This document shows, one piece after another, positions 10,523 to 18,872 of a stretch of DNA of 61,904 nucleotides; positions within the stretch are counted from its first letter, which is position 1; every line of letters starts with the position of its first letter. The notes below the pieces were generated by a model that saw only the letters and a program-made list of their open reading frames with translations, was not told the DNA's origin and searched no databases. The translations under genes and the position numbers were made by a program. Source of the stretch: Mycobacterium sp. GA-1841 (GTDB taxonomy: Bacteria; Actinomycetota; Actinomycetes; Mycobacteriales; Mycobacteriaceae); the NCBI RefSeq assembly GCF_001954135.1, contig NZ_MBEQ01000051.1, forward strand, positions 1 through 61,904, in the 5' to 3' direction.

Positions 10523-10881
10523 AGAATCTCGCGCACCGAATCGATCGGCCGGGCCAACCGGGTGCCGTTGTCGGTGACGACGAAAGGCCGCTCGATCAGG
10601 ATGGGATGTTCGGCCATCGCATCGAGCAGTTGTTCGTCGGAGGCGTCGGCCAAACCCAGTTCGGTGTAGAGCGATTCGCGCTTGCGCACCGCGGTCCGCA
10701 CGTCGATACCCGCGTCGGCGATCAGCTTCTTGATCTCGTCACGGGTCGGCGGCGTCTTGAGGTACTGCACGACCTCGGGTTCGATCCCGTTCTCGCGCAG
10801 CAGGTCCAGCGTCTTACGGGAGGTCGAGCATTTGGGGTTGTGAAAAATCACGGCGGCGGGCCGCCCATCAGACTCGGCCAT
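10519..10881 (-). CDS. arsC: ArsC/Spx-like arsenate reductase family protein
   Basis: 120 aa thioredoxin-fold protein with the ArsC signature NPKCSTSRKTLDLLRENG and a late ERPFVVTDNGTRLARP. Family members reduce arsenate using glutathione or glutaredoxin; mycobacteria lack glutathione, so the real substrate or thiol is unclear. The ATG at 10881 overlaps the prs stop (TAATG) by one base. A longer frame to 11043 overlaps prs and is rejected. It overlaps lpqT by 4 bases. Confidence 0.85.
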   Translation of the reverse strand: MAESDGRPAAVIFHNPKCSTSRKTLDLLRENGIEPEVVQYLKTPPTRDEIKKLIADAGIDVRTAVRKRESLYTELGLADASDEQLLDAMAEHPILIERPFVVTDNGTRLARPIDSVREIL

Positions 10882-11861
10882 TAAGCCGACCCGTCGAACA
10901 GTCCGGTGACCGAACCGTTTTCGAACACCGCCCGGATCGTCGATGCCAGCAGCGGCGCGATGGACAGCACGGTCAACTGTGGGAACTGCTTGTCCTCGGT
11001 GATCGGCAGCGTGTTGGTGACGATCACCTCGCGGGCACCGCACTCGGCCAGACGCTGCGCGGCCGGATCGGACAGCACGCCGTGGGTGGCGGCGATCACC
11101 ACGTCCTTGGCGCCGTCCTGCTTGAGCAGTTTGACCGCGCCGGCGATGGTACCGCCGGTGTCGATCATGTCGTCGGTCAGGATGCAGGTCTTGCCCTTGA
11201 CGTCACCGACCACCCGGTTGGACACGACCTGGTTGGGTACCAGCGGGTCGCGGGTCTTGTGGATGAAGGCCAGCGGGACACCGCCCAGGGAGTCGGCCCA
11301 CTTCTCGGCGACGCGCACGCGGCCGGAGTCGGGGGAGACCACGACCATGTCCGCGCCGGCATAGTTCTCGCCGATGTAGCCGCACAGCAGCGACTGCCCG
11401 CGCATGTGATCGACGGGGCCGTCGAAGAAGCCCTGGATCTGGTCGGTGTGCAGGTCCACCGAGACGATGCGATCGGCGCCGGCAGTCTTGAGCAGGTCCG
11501 CGACCAGGCGCGCCGAGATCGGCTCGCGGCCGCGGTGCTTCTTGTCCTGCCGCGCGTAGGGGTAGAACGGCAGGATCGCGGTGATCCGCTTGGCGCTACC
11601 GCGCTTGAGCGCGTCGATCATGATGAGCTGTTCCATCAACCACTGGTTCAGCGGGGCCGGGTGGCTCTGCAGGACGAAGGCGTCGCAGCCGCGCACCGAC
11701 TCGTCGAACCGGACGAAGATCTCGCCGTTGGCAAAGTCCCGGGCGGTCTGCGCCGTGACCTCGATTCCGAGTTCTTTGGCCACCTGCTCCGCCAACTCAG
11801 GGTGCGCACGCCCCGAGAACAGCATCAAGTTTTTTCGATTGTCGGTCCAGTCCGTGGCCAC
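10881..11861 (-). CDS. prs: Ribose-phosphate pyrophosphokinase
   Basis: PRPP synthetase, 326 aa, making phosphoribosyl pyrophosphate from ribose-5-phosphate and ATP. Motifs: LFSGRAHPELAEQVAKELG at the N-terminus, FVLQSHPAPLNQWLMEQL, ARQDKKHRGREPISA (catalytic loop), and the PRPP-binding ILTDDMIDTGGTI. Its order after glmU is conserved. PRPP is needed here also for the decaprenyl-arabinose wall precursor (known biology). Confidence 0.96.
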   Translation of the reverse strand: MATDWTDNRKNLMLFSGRAHPELAEQVAKELGIEVTAQTARDFANGEIFVRFDESVRGCDAFVLQSHPAPLNQWLMEQLIMIDALKRGSAKRITAILPFYPYARQDKKHRGREPISARLVADLLKTAGADRIVSVDLHTDQIQGFFDGPVDHMRGQSLLCGYIGENYAGADMVVVSPDSGRVRVAEKWADSLGGVPLAFIHKTRDPLVPNQVVSNRVVGDVKGKTCILTDDMIDTGGTIAGAVKLLKQDGAKDVVIAATHGVLSDPAAQRLAECGAREVIVTNTLPITEDKQFPQLTVLSIAPLLASTIRAVFENGSVTGLFDGSA

Positions 11862-11977
11862 TTGGCTGCCTTCGCGGTTGGGGATCGATACGGAGCAATC
11901 GTACGTAGCGTTTCTGCTTGTTCGTAGCCGGGTTACCAGATTGCCAACACCAAACGTCTCAGGTTGAGATCGTCAAC

Positions 11978-12016
11978 GCTGAAGATCGAGGCCACGTGGT
12001 GGCCACAATCTTCAGC
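11978..12016 (-). terminator. Bipartite hairpin after glmU
   Basis: GCTGAAGAT at 11978-11986 pairs with ATCTTCAGC at 12008-12016. GGCCAC at 11990-11995 pairs with GTGGCC at 11999-12004. The two stems are separated by a 3-base internal loop. The hairpin lies just past the glmU stop, so it is a probable terminator between glmU and prs. Confidence 0.6.
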
Positions 12017-12024
12017 ACAACAGG

Positions 12025-13482
12025 TCAGTCGGTCTCGCCGCGCGCTTCTCGGGCCGCTTCCGCGGCAGCTTGGGCCGCGGCCGACCCCGGACGCTTCCGC
12101 TCGACCCAGCCCTCGATCGTGCGCTGGGCATTGTCCGAGACCGCCAATGCTCCGGGTGGCACGTCGTCACGCAGCACGGTGCCGGCACCGGTATAGGCAC
12201 CGTCGCCCACGGAGACCGGGGCGATGAACATGGTGTCGGAGCCGGTCCGCACATGGGACCCGATCGTGGTGCGGTGCTTGTTCTCGCCGTCGTAGTTGAC
12301 GAACACGCTCGACGCCCCGATGTTGCTGTGGTCGCCGATATCGGCGTCGCCGACGTAGGTCAGGTGCGGCACCTTGGTGCCCGTGCCGATCGTGGAGTTC
12401 TTGGTTTCGACGAAGGCGCCGAGCTTGGCCTCGGCACCCAGGATCGTGCCGGGCCGTAGATAGCTGAACGGCCCGACGGTCGCGCCTGCGCCGATCACCG
12501 CGAGCTGAGCGTGGGTGCGCACCACCGACGCGCCGTCACCCACCTCGACGTCGGTCAGGGTGGAGTCCGGGCCGATCTCGCAACCGGCACCGATCTCGCA
12601 GGCGCCGAGCAGTTGCGTGCCGGGACGGACGACGGTGTCGCGGCCGATGGCCACGTCGACGTCGATCCAGGTGGTGGCCGGGTCGATGATCGTCACCCCG
12701 GCACGTTGATGGCGGGCGACGATGCGGCGGTTGAGTTCGGCGCCAAGGTCGGCGAGCTGCACCCGGTCGTTGACGCCGGCCACCAGCGCACTGTCGTCGA
12801 CGTGCATGGCCCGTACGGTGCGGCCGTCCTGGCGCACGATCGCGATGACGTCGGTGAGATACAGCTCCTGCTGGGCGTTGTTCGAGCTCAACCGGCTCAG
12901 CGCCGAGCGCAGGTCGGCGATGTCGAAGGCGTACACCCCGGCGTTGACCTCGCGGATGGCCCGCTGCGACTCGGTGGCGTCGGCCTGCTCGACGATGCCG
13001 ATCACCTCGTTGTCCTGCGTGCGCAGGATGCGGCCGTAGCCGGTCGGGTCGGGCACCGTGGTGGTCAGCACGGTGGCCGCGGCCGTCGCTGCGCTGTGGG
13101 TGTCGATCAGTCCGGCCAGGGTGGCGGCATCGAGCAATGGGACATCGCCCGAGGTCACCACGACCGTGCCGGTGAACTCGTCGGGCAGCGCGCTCAACCC
13201 GCAGGCCACGGCGTGGCCGGTGCCCAGCTGCTGGTCCTGGATCGCGACGTCGATGGTGCGGCCCAACTTGCCGGCGAGCTCGTCGACCGCGGGGGCGATG
13301 CGTTCCCGGTCATGGCCGAGGACGACCACCAGGTGGCGGGCGGTGGCATTGGCCACGGTGTGGACGGCGTGGCTGAGCATGCTGCGACCGCCCAATGTGT
13401 GCAGCACCTTGGGGGTGTCCGAGCGCATTCGGGTTCCGGCACCTGCTGCCAGTACGACGACTGCGGCCTCGGTGGTCGACAC
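12025..13482 (-). CDS. glmU: Bifunctional UDP-N-acetylglucosamine diphosphorylase/glucosamine-1-phosphate N-acetyltransferase
   Basis: 485 aa. The N-terminal uridylyltransferase domain has [18 protein letters not shown]; the C-terminal left-handed beta-helix acetyltransferase has hexapeptide repeats and [21 protein letters not shown]. It makes UDP-GlcNAc for peptidoglycan. GTG at 13482 is chosen because GGAGAGGGG lies 4-5 bases upstream and the N-terminus then fits the family. The in-frame ATG at 13521 would almost reach the tRNA-Gln. The Ala-rich tail is typical of mycobacterial GlmU. Confidence 0.95.
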   Translation of the reverse strand: MSTTEAAVVVLAAGAGTRMRSDTPKVLHTLGGRSMLSHAVHTVANATARHLVVVLGHDRERIAPAVDELAGKLGRTIDVAIQDQQLGTGHAVACGLSALPDEFTGTVVVTSGDVPLLDAATLAGLIDTHSAATAAATVLTTTVPDPTGYGRILRTQDNEVIGIVEQADATESQRAIREVNAGVYAFDIADLRSALSRLSSNNAQQELYLTDVIAIVRQDGRTVRAMHVDDSALVAGVNDRVQLADLGAELNRRIVARHQRAGVTIIDPATTWIDVDVAIGRDTVVRPGTQLLGACEIGAGCEIGPDSTLTDVEVGDGASVVRTHAQLAVIGAGATVGPFSYLRPGTILGAEAKLGAFVETKNSTIGTGTKVPHLTYVGDADIGDHSNIGASSVFVNYDGENKHRTTIGSHVRTGSDTMFIAPVSVGDGAYTGAGTVLRDDVPPGALAVSDNAQRTIEGWVERKRPGSAAAQAAAEAAREARGETD

Positions 13483-13528
13483 AGTTCCCCTCTCCGCTGC
13501 GTGCTGCTGGCCGATTGGCACGCCTGAG

Positions 13529-13600
13529 CTCCGTCGCCAGGACTCGAACCTGAACTATCTGAACCAAAATCAGAGGTGCTGCCGATTACACCACGACGGA
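13529..13600 (-). tRNA. tRNA-Gln (anticodon TTG)
   Basis: A 72-base cloverleaf on the minus strand. The acceptor arms TCCGTCG and CGACGGA pair perfectly, with discriminator G. The anticodon arm is TCTGA-TTTTGGT-TCAGA with anticodon TTG. The T arm contains GGTTCGAGTCC. No CCA is encoded. It lies between glmU and tetR. Confidence 0.95.
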
Positions 13601-13630
13601 ATGTTCGGGAGAGACTCTAGTCGAACGGTC

Positions 13631-13636
13631 TAGCCT
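13631..13636 (+). promoter_or_regulatory. -10 hexamer TAGCCT, leaderless-type promoter for the tetR gene
   Basis: A TANNNT hexamer ends 7 bases before the GTG at 13644, the geometry of a leaderless mycobacterial transcript. No Shine-Dalgarno lies between them. Confidence 0.5.
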
Positions 13637-13643
13637 GATATGC

Positions 13644-14279
13644 GTGGCAGCACCCGAGAAGGAAGTGCGGGCCCCTCGAGCCCGGATGACCGGCAGCGAA
13701 CGACGCCAGCAGCTGATCGAGATCGCCAAGTCGTTGTTCGCCGAACGGGGCTATGAGGGCACCTCGATCGAGGAGATCGCCCAGCGCGCCAGTGTCTCCA
13801 AACCCGTGGTCTACGAGCACTTCGGCGGCAAGGAAGGCCTGTACGCCGTCGTCGTCGACCGGGAGATGTCGGCACTGCTGGACGGGATCACCTCGTCGCT
13901 GACCAATAACCGGTCGCGGGTGCGCGTCGAACGGGTGGCGCTGGCGCTGCTGACCTACGTCGAGGAACACACCGACGGCTTCCGCATCCTGATCCGCGAT
14001 TCGCCGGCCGCCATCACCTCGGGCACGTACGCCACGCTGCTCAACGACGCGGTCAACCAGGTGTCCTCGATCCTGGCCGGGGACTTCTCCCGTCGCGGGC
14101 TCGATCCCGACCTGGCGCCGCTGTACGCCCAGGCGCTGGTCGGGTCGGTGTCGATGACGGCGCAGTGGTGGCTCGACGTGCGCGAGCCCAAGAAGGAAGT
14201 GGTGGCCGCGCACGTCGTCAACCTGGCCTGGAACGGGCTGACGCACCTGGAGCCGGACCCCGTGCTGCACGAGGAGTAA
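13644..14279 (+). CDS. TetR/AcrR-family transcriptional regulator (Rv1019-like)
   Basis: 211 aa. The N-terminal helix-turn-helix is TGSERRQQLIEIAKSLFAERGYEGTSIEEIAQRASVSKPVVYEHFGGKEGLY (residues ~16-66), followed by a ligand/dimerization domain with WWLDVREPKKE. Position between glmU/tRNA-Gln and mfd matches Rv1019. GTG start with no RBS but a -10 at leaderless spacing. Ligand unknown. Confidence 0.88.
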   Translation: MAAPEKEVRAPRARMTGSERRQQLIEIAKSLFAERGYEGTSIEEIAQRASVSKPVVYEHFGGKEGLYAVVVDREMSALLDGITSSLTNNRSRVRVERVALALLTYVEEHTDGFRILIRDSPAAITSGTYATLLNDAVNQVSSILAGDFSRRGLDPDLAPLYAQALVGSVSMTAQWWLDVREPKKEVVAAHVVNLAWNGLTHLEPDPVLHEE

Positions 14280-14286
14280 GTCGAAG

Positions 14287-14339
14287 CTGCAACTCAACGG
14301 TTGCAGATGCAGGGCTTGATGTGCAACCCTTGGGTTGCA
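14287..14339. promoter_or_regulatory. Two inverted repeats, candidate ArsR operator
   Basis: CTGCAAC-N6-GTTGCAG spans 14287-14306. TGCAACCC-TT-GGGTTGCA spans 14322-14339. Both contain TGCAAC/GTTGCA and lie 28-60 bases upstream of the SRPBCC-ArsR operon, as expected for autoregulation by the ArsR protein it encodes. Confidence 0.6.
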
Positions 14340-14367
14340 ACAAGACCGCCAGAGAGGAAGCCCTGAC

Positions 14368-14817
14368 ATGACCACCGACTACGACCGCATCGAGCGCGAG
14401 ATCACCATCGACGCACCGGCGCAACGCGTCTGGGATCTCGTGAGTCAACCCGGTTGGTACATCAACGACGAGCAGATCACCGAACACGACATCGAGCGTG
14501 ACGGCGACATCGCCATCGTCACCGACCCCACCCACGGGAAGTTCGCGTTGCGCATCGTCACGCTCGATGAGCCGCGCTATGCGGCCTTTCGCTGGCACAT
14601 CGACCCCGACGATCTCGAAAGCGCATCCACCCTCGTTGAGTTCTGGATCACCCCAGCTCCGTCCGGCGTGGTCCTGCGCGTGGTCGAAAGTGGATTCGCC
14701 TCGCTCGACGAGCCCGAGGCCGACCGCCGCTCCCGGTTCGATGACCACAGTGGCGGTTGGGTGCTCGAACTCGGCCTCGCCCAGAAACATCTCACAGGAG
14801 CCGCTGCCGATGCCTGA
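14368..14817 (+). CDS. SRPBCC (AHSA1/START-like) domain protein
   Basis: 149 aa. An Aha1/SRPBCC fold begins EITIDAPAQRVWDLVSQPG and ends with GGWVLELGLAQKHL, typical of small ligand-binding proteins paired with ArsR regulators. Start at ATG 14368 with RBS AGAGGAAG. The 3' end overlaps arsR by 8 bases, so the two are coupled. Ligand unknown. Confidence 0.82.
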   Translation: MTTDYDRIEREITIDAPAQRVWDLVSQPGWYINDEQITEHDIERDGDIAIVTDPTHGKFALRIVTLDEPRYAAFRWHIDPDDLESASTLVEFWITPAPSGVVLRVVESGFASLDEPEADRRSRFDDHSGGWVLELGLAQKHLTGAAADA

Positions 14818-15133
14818 GAACGCCTCGCCGGTACAGGTTTTCGCTGCGCTCGCCGACGACAGCCGCTGGCAGGTCCTGGTCGCGCTCGGGCGTCGGCCCG
14901 CGTCGGCATCGGCGTTGGCCGACGAACTCCCGATCAGCCGCCAGGCCATCGCCAAACATCTGAAAGTGCTCACCGATGTGGGCTTGGTGGTGGCCACCCG
15001 GGCGGGCCGTGAGATCAAGTACGAGGCGGTGGGAGCTCGGCTCAGCGAGGTGGCGCGACGGCTCGACGGTATCGCGGCCGGCTGGGAACGCCGCCTGGCC
15101 AGGATCAAGAACGCCGCCGAGCGGGACGGCTGA
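14810..15133 (+). CDS. ArsR-family winged-helix regulator
   Basis: 107 aa. FAALADDSRWQVLVALGRR and the recognition helix ISRQAIAKHLKVLTDVGLV place it in the ArsR family, in the branch that partners SRPBCC proteins rather than metals: no Cys is present. RBS ACAGGAG lies 9 bases upstream. It probably represses its own operon through the palindromes at 14287-14339. Convergent with the decarboxylase gene, 6 bases apart. Confidence 0.85.
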   Translation: MPENASPVQVFAALADDSRWQVLVALGRRPASASALADELPISRQAIAKHLKVLTDVGLVVATRAGREIKYEAVGARLSEVARRLDGIAAGWERRLARIKNAAERDG

Positions 15134-15139
15134 CGGCGC

Positions 15140-16480
15140 TCAGCCCAGATCCCGCGACAACAGATCGGCCGTCGTCTCCCGGCGCACCAACATTCGCGAC
15201 GCCCCGTCACGCACCGCGACCAGTGGGGGCCGGCCCACCATGTTGTAGGTCGACGCCATGCTGTGTTGATAAGCGCCGGTGCAGGCGACGGCCAACAGGT
15301 CGCCGGCGTGGATACCGGTGGGTAACTCGACGTCGCGAACGATCTCGTCCCCGGCCTCGCAGTGCCGGCCCACCACGGTGGCCACCATGGTCGGGCCAAG
15401 CGGGTGCCGGTTTGCCAGGGCCACAGTGTATTTCGCGTCGTAGAGGGCCACCCGGGGGTTGTCGCTCATGCCGCCGTCGACTGCCACGAAGGTGCGCCCG
15501 CCGGGCTGGGACTTCACCCCGCACACCCGGTACAGCGTCACCCCGGCGCGGGCGCTGATGGCCCGGCCGGGTTCCACGACCAGGCGCGGCCGGGGGAAGC
15601 GTTCGCCGGAACACGCCGTGGTCAATGCGTCGTCCACGACGGCCGCGAACGCTGTGATGTCCAGCGCCGCATCCCCGCGCACATACGGAACCCCATGCCC
15701 GCCACCGATGTTCAGTTCGGTCAACACCACACCGTGTTCGGCACGGATATCGGCCATCGCACCGATCAGGCGGCGCACCGCCTCACCATAGGGCGCCGGA
15801 TCGGTGATCTGCGAACCGATGTGGCAGTGCAGGCCGACGAGGTCGAGGTTGGGTGTGGCCAGGATGCGGGCGGCCGCGCGCGACGCCCGCCGATCGGCCA
15901 GCGCGAAACCGAACTTCTGGTCGGTCACACCGGTCGTCACCGCTCGGTGCCCACAGATGTCGATGTCCGGCGTGACCCGGATCAGCACCTGCTGCGGGCG
16001 ACGCACCAGCCCGGCCAGGTAGGTGATCTCCATCGGCGAATCGATCACGATCCGGCCCGCCCCGACGTCGATGGCGTCGCGCAGTTCGTCACACGATTTG
16101 GCGTTGCCCTGCAGCACGATCCGCGCCGGGTCGACACCGCCGGCCAGGGCCGTCGCCAACTCACCGGCCGAGCACACGTCGATGCCCAAGCCTTCTTCGG
16201 CAGCCCACCGGGCGACCGCGGTCGTCAACAGTGACTTGCCGGCGTACACCACCTGCGTCTGGCCCAGCGCGGCCCGGTAGCGACGCGCGCGGGTGCGGAA
16301 ATCGGTCTCGTCCAGCACATACGCCGGCGTGCGGTACTGATCGGCGATGTCGGTCAGGGCCACCCGGCCGACAGTGATCCGGCCGAGTTCGTCGACGCCG
16401 GTGGTCAGTGGCCAGATGTTCGGGTCGAGCCGTGGCCGGGTGGTCGCTCGCAGTGAGGGCAGGATGTCCAGCAATGTCAT
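15140..16480 (-). CDS. Diaminopimelate decarboxylase-like PLP enzyme (LysA paralogue)
   Basis: 446 aa fold-type III decarboxylase. The PLP lysine is in VVYAGKSLL; HCHIGSQ, NIGGGHG and EPGRAI are phosphate- or substrate-site motifs; the C-terminal domain has CEAGDEI and YQHSMASTYN. All catalytic parts are present, so it should be active on meso-DAP or a related D-amino acid. Mycobacteria usually carry the main lysA next to thrA, so this is probably a second, specialised copy. ATG 16480 is preceded by GGTGAAG; a longer frame to 16801 is a shadow. Confidence 0.8.
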   Translation of the reverse strand: MTLLDILPSLRATTRPRLDPNIWPLTTGVDELGRITVGRVALTDIADQYRTPAYVLDETDFRTRARRYRAALGQTQVVYAGKSLLTTAVARWAAEEGLGIDVCSAGELATALAGGVDPARIVLQGNAKSCDELRDAIDVGAGRIVIDSPMEITYLAGLVRRPQQVLIRVTPDIDICGHRAVTTGVTDQKFGFALADRRASRAAARILATPNLDLVGLHCHIGSQITDPAPYGEAVRRLIGAMADIRAEHGVVLTELNIGGGHGVPYVRGDAALDITAFAAVVDDALTTACSGERFPRPRLVVEPGRAISARAGVTLYRVCGVKSQPGGRTFVAVDGGMSDNPRVALYDAKYTVALANRHPLGPTMVATVVGRHCEAGDEIVRDVELPTGIHAGDLLAVACTGAYQHSMASTYNMVGRPPLVAVRDGASRMLVRRETTADLLSRDLG

Positions 16481-16566
16481 GACTTCACCGTGTGCCGCGC
16501 GGCCGCCTACGTCATCGGGTTTGACGGTTCCTTGACGCCGATGGGGCCGATCCTGACGGGGTCCAG

Positions 16567-17142
16567 TTACTTCGGCGCGGCATCGCGGGCTTGCCGCTTC
16601 GCTTCGGCGGTCAGGTAGCAGCCGGTGGTGACTTGGAGGGTTGAGGCCTTCATGGAACCGAATGCCAGTCGGCCGCTGTCTGGGTCGCGGATGGTGAGGT
16701 CTTTGGGGTTGTCGTCGGTGGCGTTCTCGGTCCGGCTCGTCACGTCTGTGTATCCATACTTGGCGGCGATGTCGATGACGGCTTGAGATGCCTGGTGCCA
16801 CAGGGCTGCGGGCACGGGAACATCCGACGTGTAGTGCGGACCGAAGTCGATTCTGCCGTCGGTAGAGCCGAACTCACCGCAGGGCGTGCGGGTGCCCTCG
16901 CTGTCACGTAGCCAATTTCCGCCAGGCACGATTCGAGATAGTTCGGTGGTGATCTCTGCAATCATCCGGTCGCGTTCGGCGACGACTTCTTCGGCGTCGC
17001 GGCGTTCCAGCAGGGCGCCGAGTTCTTTCGGTGTGCCGTAGCCGTAGTCGCCTTCACCTTTTACCGGGGGCATGGTGTCGAATATATGGCCGCACCCTGC
17101 GAGCACTATTGCCAGAGTGACAGCAATGATGATTCTTCCCAT
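16567..17142 (-). CDS. LppA-like lipoprotein
   Basis: 191 aa with lipobox VLAGC at residues ~13-17. The mature part shares with mycobacterial LppA: PGGNWLRD, CGEF, AAKYGYTDVTS and LQVTTGCYLT, including a conserved Cys pair. The function of LppA is unknown. The start ATG is immediately next to the hydrolase stop (0-base gap), so it is co-translated with the WXG100/DUF1023 protein and may act with it at the cell surface. Confidence 0.75.
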   Translation of the reverse strand: MGRIIIAVTLAIVLAGCGHIFDTMPPVKGEGDYGYGTPKELGALLERRDAEEVVAERDRMIAEITTELSRIVPGGNWLRDSEGTRTPCGEFGSTDGRIDFGPHYTSDVPVPAALWHQASQAVIDIAAKYGYTDVTSRTENATDDNPKDLTIRDPDSGRLAFGSMKASTLQVTTGCYLTAEAKRQARDAAPK

Positions 17143-18729
17143 TCAGCCCTCCGCTCGTAAATAATGCTCATCTTGACCCAAATTAGCCACCACGACCGCC
17201 TGGTTGTAGAGCGCAGTCGTGTTGGAGAACGAGTATTTGCTATGCCCTGTCGATTCGTCTCGCGGACCTAGCGGTGTGGTTTCGGCATTGGTGGACAAGT
17301 CGGTGAACCCAGGCAGATCTGAAGGAATCGTCTGACCGAAGATCCTCGCGTTGGCCACCCAGTCGCCTTTCGAGTGCTCGACATAGACATGCCCTTCGGG
17401 CAAGTGGAGATTCGATGGTGAGGTATCGATGCGGTACTGCTGTGGACTGGTTTCCAGGCCTGGCGAACCCATAAACACGACGTCGTCGGCAGCGGTGCCT
17501 CGCTGCAGTGCCTCGCTGGCGAGGGTCGACCCGTAGGAGTGGCCGAGAACGGTGAGATGTGGATCGGTGTCGCGGGAGCTGTCGAGGCCGTTGATGAATG
17601 AGGCCAATGCAGGTGCGTTGTCGTCGGCGTAGTGCGGTCGGGTGGCTTGCAAGACGTTGGATGGCGGCTCGTAACCGAGCCAGGCGACGGTGGCGACGGT
17701 GGCGACGGTTTCGTCTGCCTTCTTGGCATCTCTCAACACTCGCTCAGTTTCCGTCTTGAGCCACGTCGCCTGCTCGACGTACGCGGGCAGATCGTTGCCG
17801 TCTGTCGGGTTGTCGTACGTTATCGAACCCGTGCCCGGTACATACACGCTGACGTGGTCGGCGGTATCGACGTTGCCGATCGCCAGCGCCACTTTCGGAT
17901 GCTCGCCGTCGAAATCGACAACAAGAAGCTGACGATCCGGCTCGGACAGCGCCTTGTCGATCTCGACCAGCGTGGCCCGTTCTTCTGCAGTCAGATTCGG
18001 ATCGTTGCGCAGGGTGCCCAGCCGGTTGCGATTGGCCAGGTCACGCGCGGTTCCGGGCACTCCGTCTAGGTTTCCGACCCATTCTGGCCGCTCGACGATG
18101 ATTCGGTTGCGCTCCTCCTCACTCAACGAGTCCCACCACTGGTTGACCTCGGTATCGGTGGCGCCGCCAGGCGGCTTGAGGGATTCGAGATCGCGCTTGA
18201 ACGGTGACTCCGGCGGATCGCCGGTATTGCTTGCCTTCGGATCTCCGGTTCCAGATGCGCTCTGTCTGACAGCGTTGGCAAGTGCTTCGTCGACCGAGTC
18301 AAACTGCTGGAGAAGGCTTTTCAGGGTGGACGTGTAGGCGGCGGCCAGTTTAGGTGTCATGAGCTTGCTTGAGCCCGCAGCGGTGACGGTGCCATCGTCG
18401 CTGACGTTGGCGCCGAGGCTCATCGCCTGTTTGGACACGTTGAGGATCTCGGACCGCAGCGGCGTGAGATTGGACTCTCCGGACTTCAGAGCGGTCTGGA
18501 TGTTCGCCAAGCGCGACTGCAGGTCCACCAGCTGTCGGAGATTCTTGTTACCGGCGGCCAACGCTGCGTCAGCTGCAGTGCCTTTCCAGTCCGCGGCCAG
18601 ACTCGCCAGAAGCTGCCTCTGATTACCGATCAGTTCATCGAGCCGATCGATCTTTCCCTGCAGTTGGGCTGCGGAGTCGGACAAGGCGGACGGATTGCTG
18701 GCGGTGACGGTGGAGATCGTGACGGTCAT
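17143..18729 (-). CDS. WXG100-like plus DUF1023 alpha/beta hydrolase
   Basis: 528 aa. Residues ~1-100 are helical, with AADWKGTAADAA (W-x-G) as in WXG100/ESX proteins. The middle is a linker. Residues ~270-490 form a DUF1023 alpha/beta hydrolase with nucleophile motif GHSYGS (Ser398), HVYVEHSKGDWV supplying the acid, and a late GHSKYSF histidine. No Sec signal is seen. Family members are thought to be ESX-linked or polymorphic-toxin-like; this is inference. It lies directly before the LppA-like lipoprotein, between the decarboxylase and mfd. Confidence 0.8.
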   Translation of the reverse strand: MTVTISTVTASNPSALSDSAAQLQGKIDRLDELIGNQRQLLASLAADWKGTAADAALAAGNKNLRQLVDLQSRLANIQTALKSGESNLTPLRSEILNVSKQAMSLGANVSDDGTVTAAGSSKLMTPKLAAAYTSTLKSLLQQFDSVDEALANAVRQSASGTGDPKASNTGDPPESPFKRDLESLKPPGGATDTEVNQWWDSLSEEERNRIIVERPEWVGNLDGVPGTARDLANRNRLGTLRNDPNLTAEERATLVEIDKALSEPDRQLLVVDFDGEHPKVALAIGNVDTADHVSVYVPGTGSITYDNPTDGNDLPAYVEQATWLKTETERVLRDAKKADETVATVATVAWLGYEPPSNVLQATRPHYADDNAPALASFINGLDSSRDTDPHLTVLGHSYGSTLASEALQRGTAADDVVFMGSPGLETSPQQYRIDTSPSNLHLPEGHVYVEHSKGDWVANARIFGQTIPSDLPGFTDLSTNAETTPLGPRDESTGHSKYSFSNTTALYNQAVVVANLGQDEHYLRAEG

Positions 18730-18872
18730 CGGCCGCTCCCGCCCATCACTGCTCCTGTCTGAACGCTCGCTGTCAAAAAGCTAGCAGGGTGCGGCCGGGG
18801 TTCGGTGCACCAAAATCGTGCCCGCGTGTGCGGGGCGGACCCGAAATCGCAGCCCCGTAGAATGGGGGCATC

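Noticed and set aside
10882..11043. N-terminal extension of arsC
   Set aside because: Overlaps the prs coding end; the ATG at 10881 with TAATG overlap gives a normal ArsC N-terminus.
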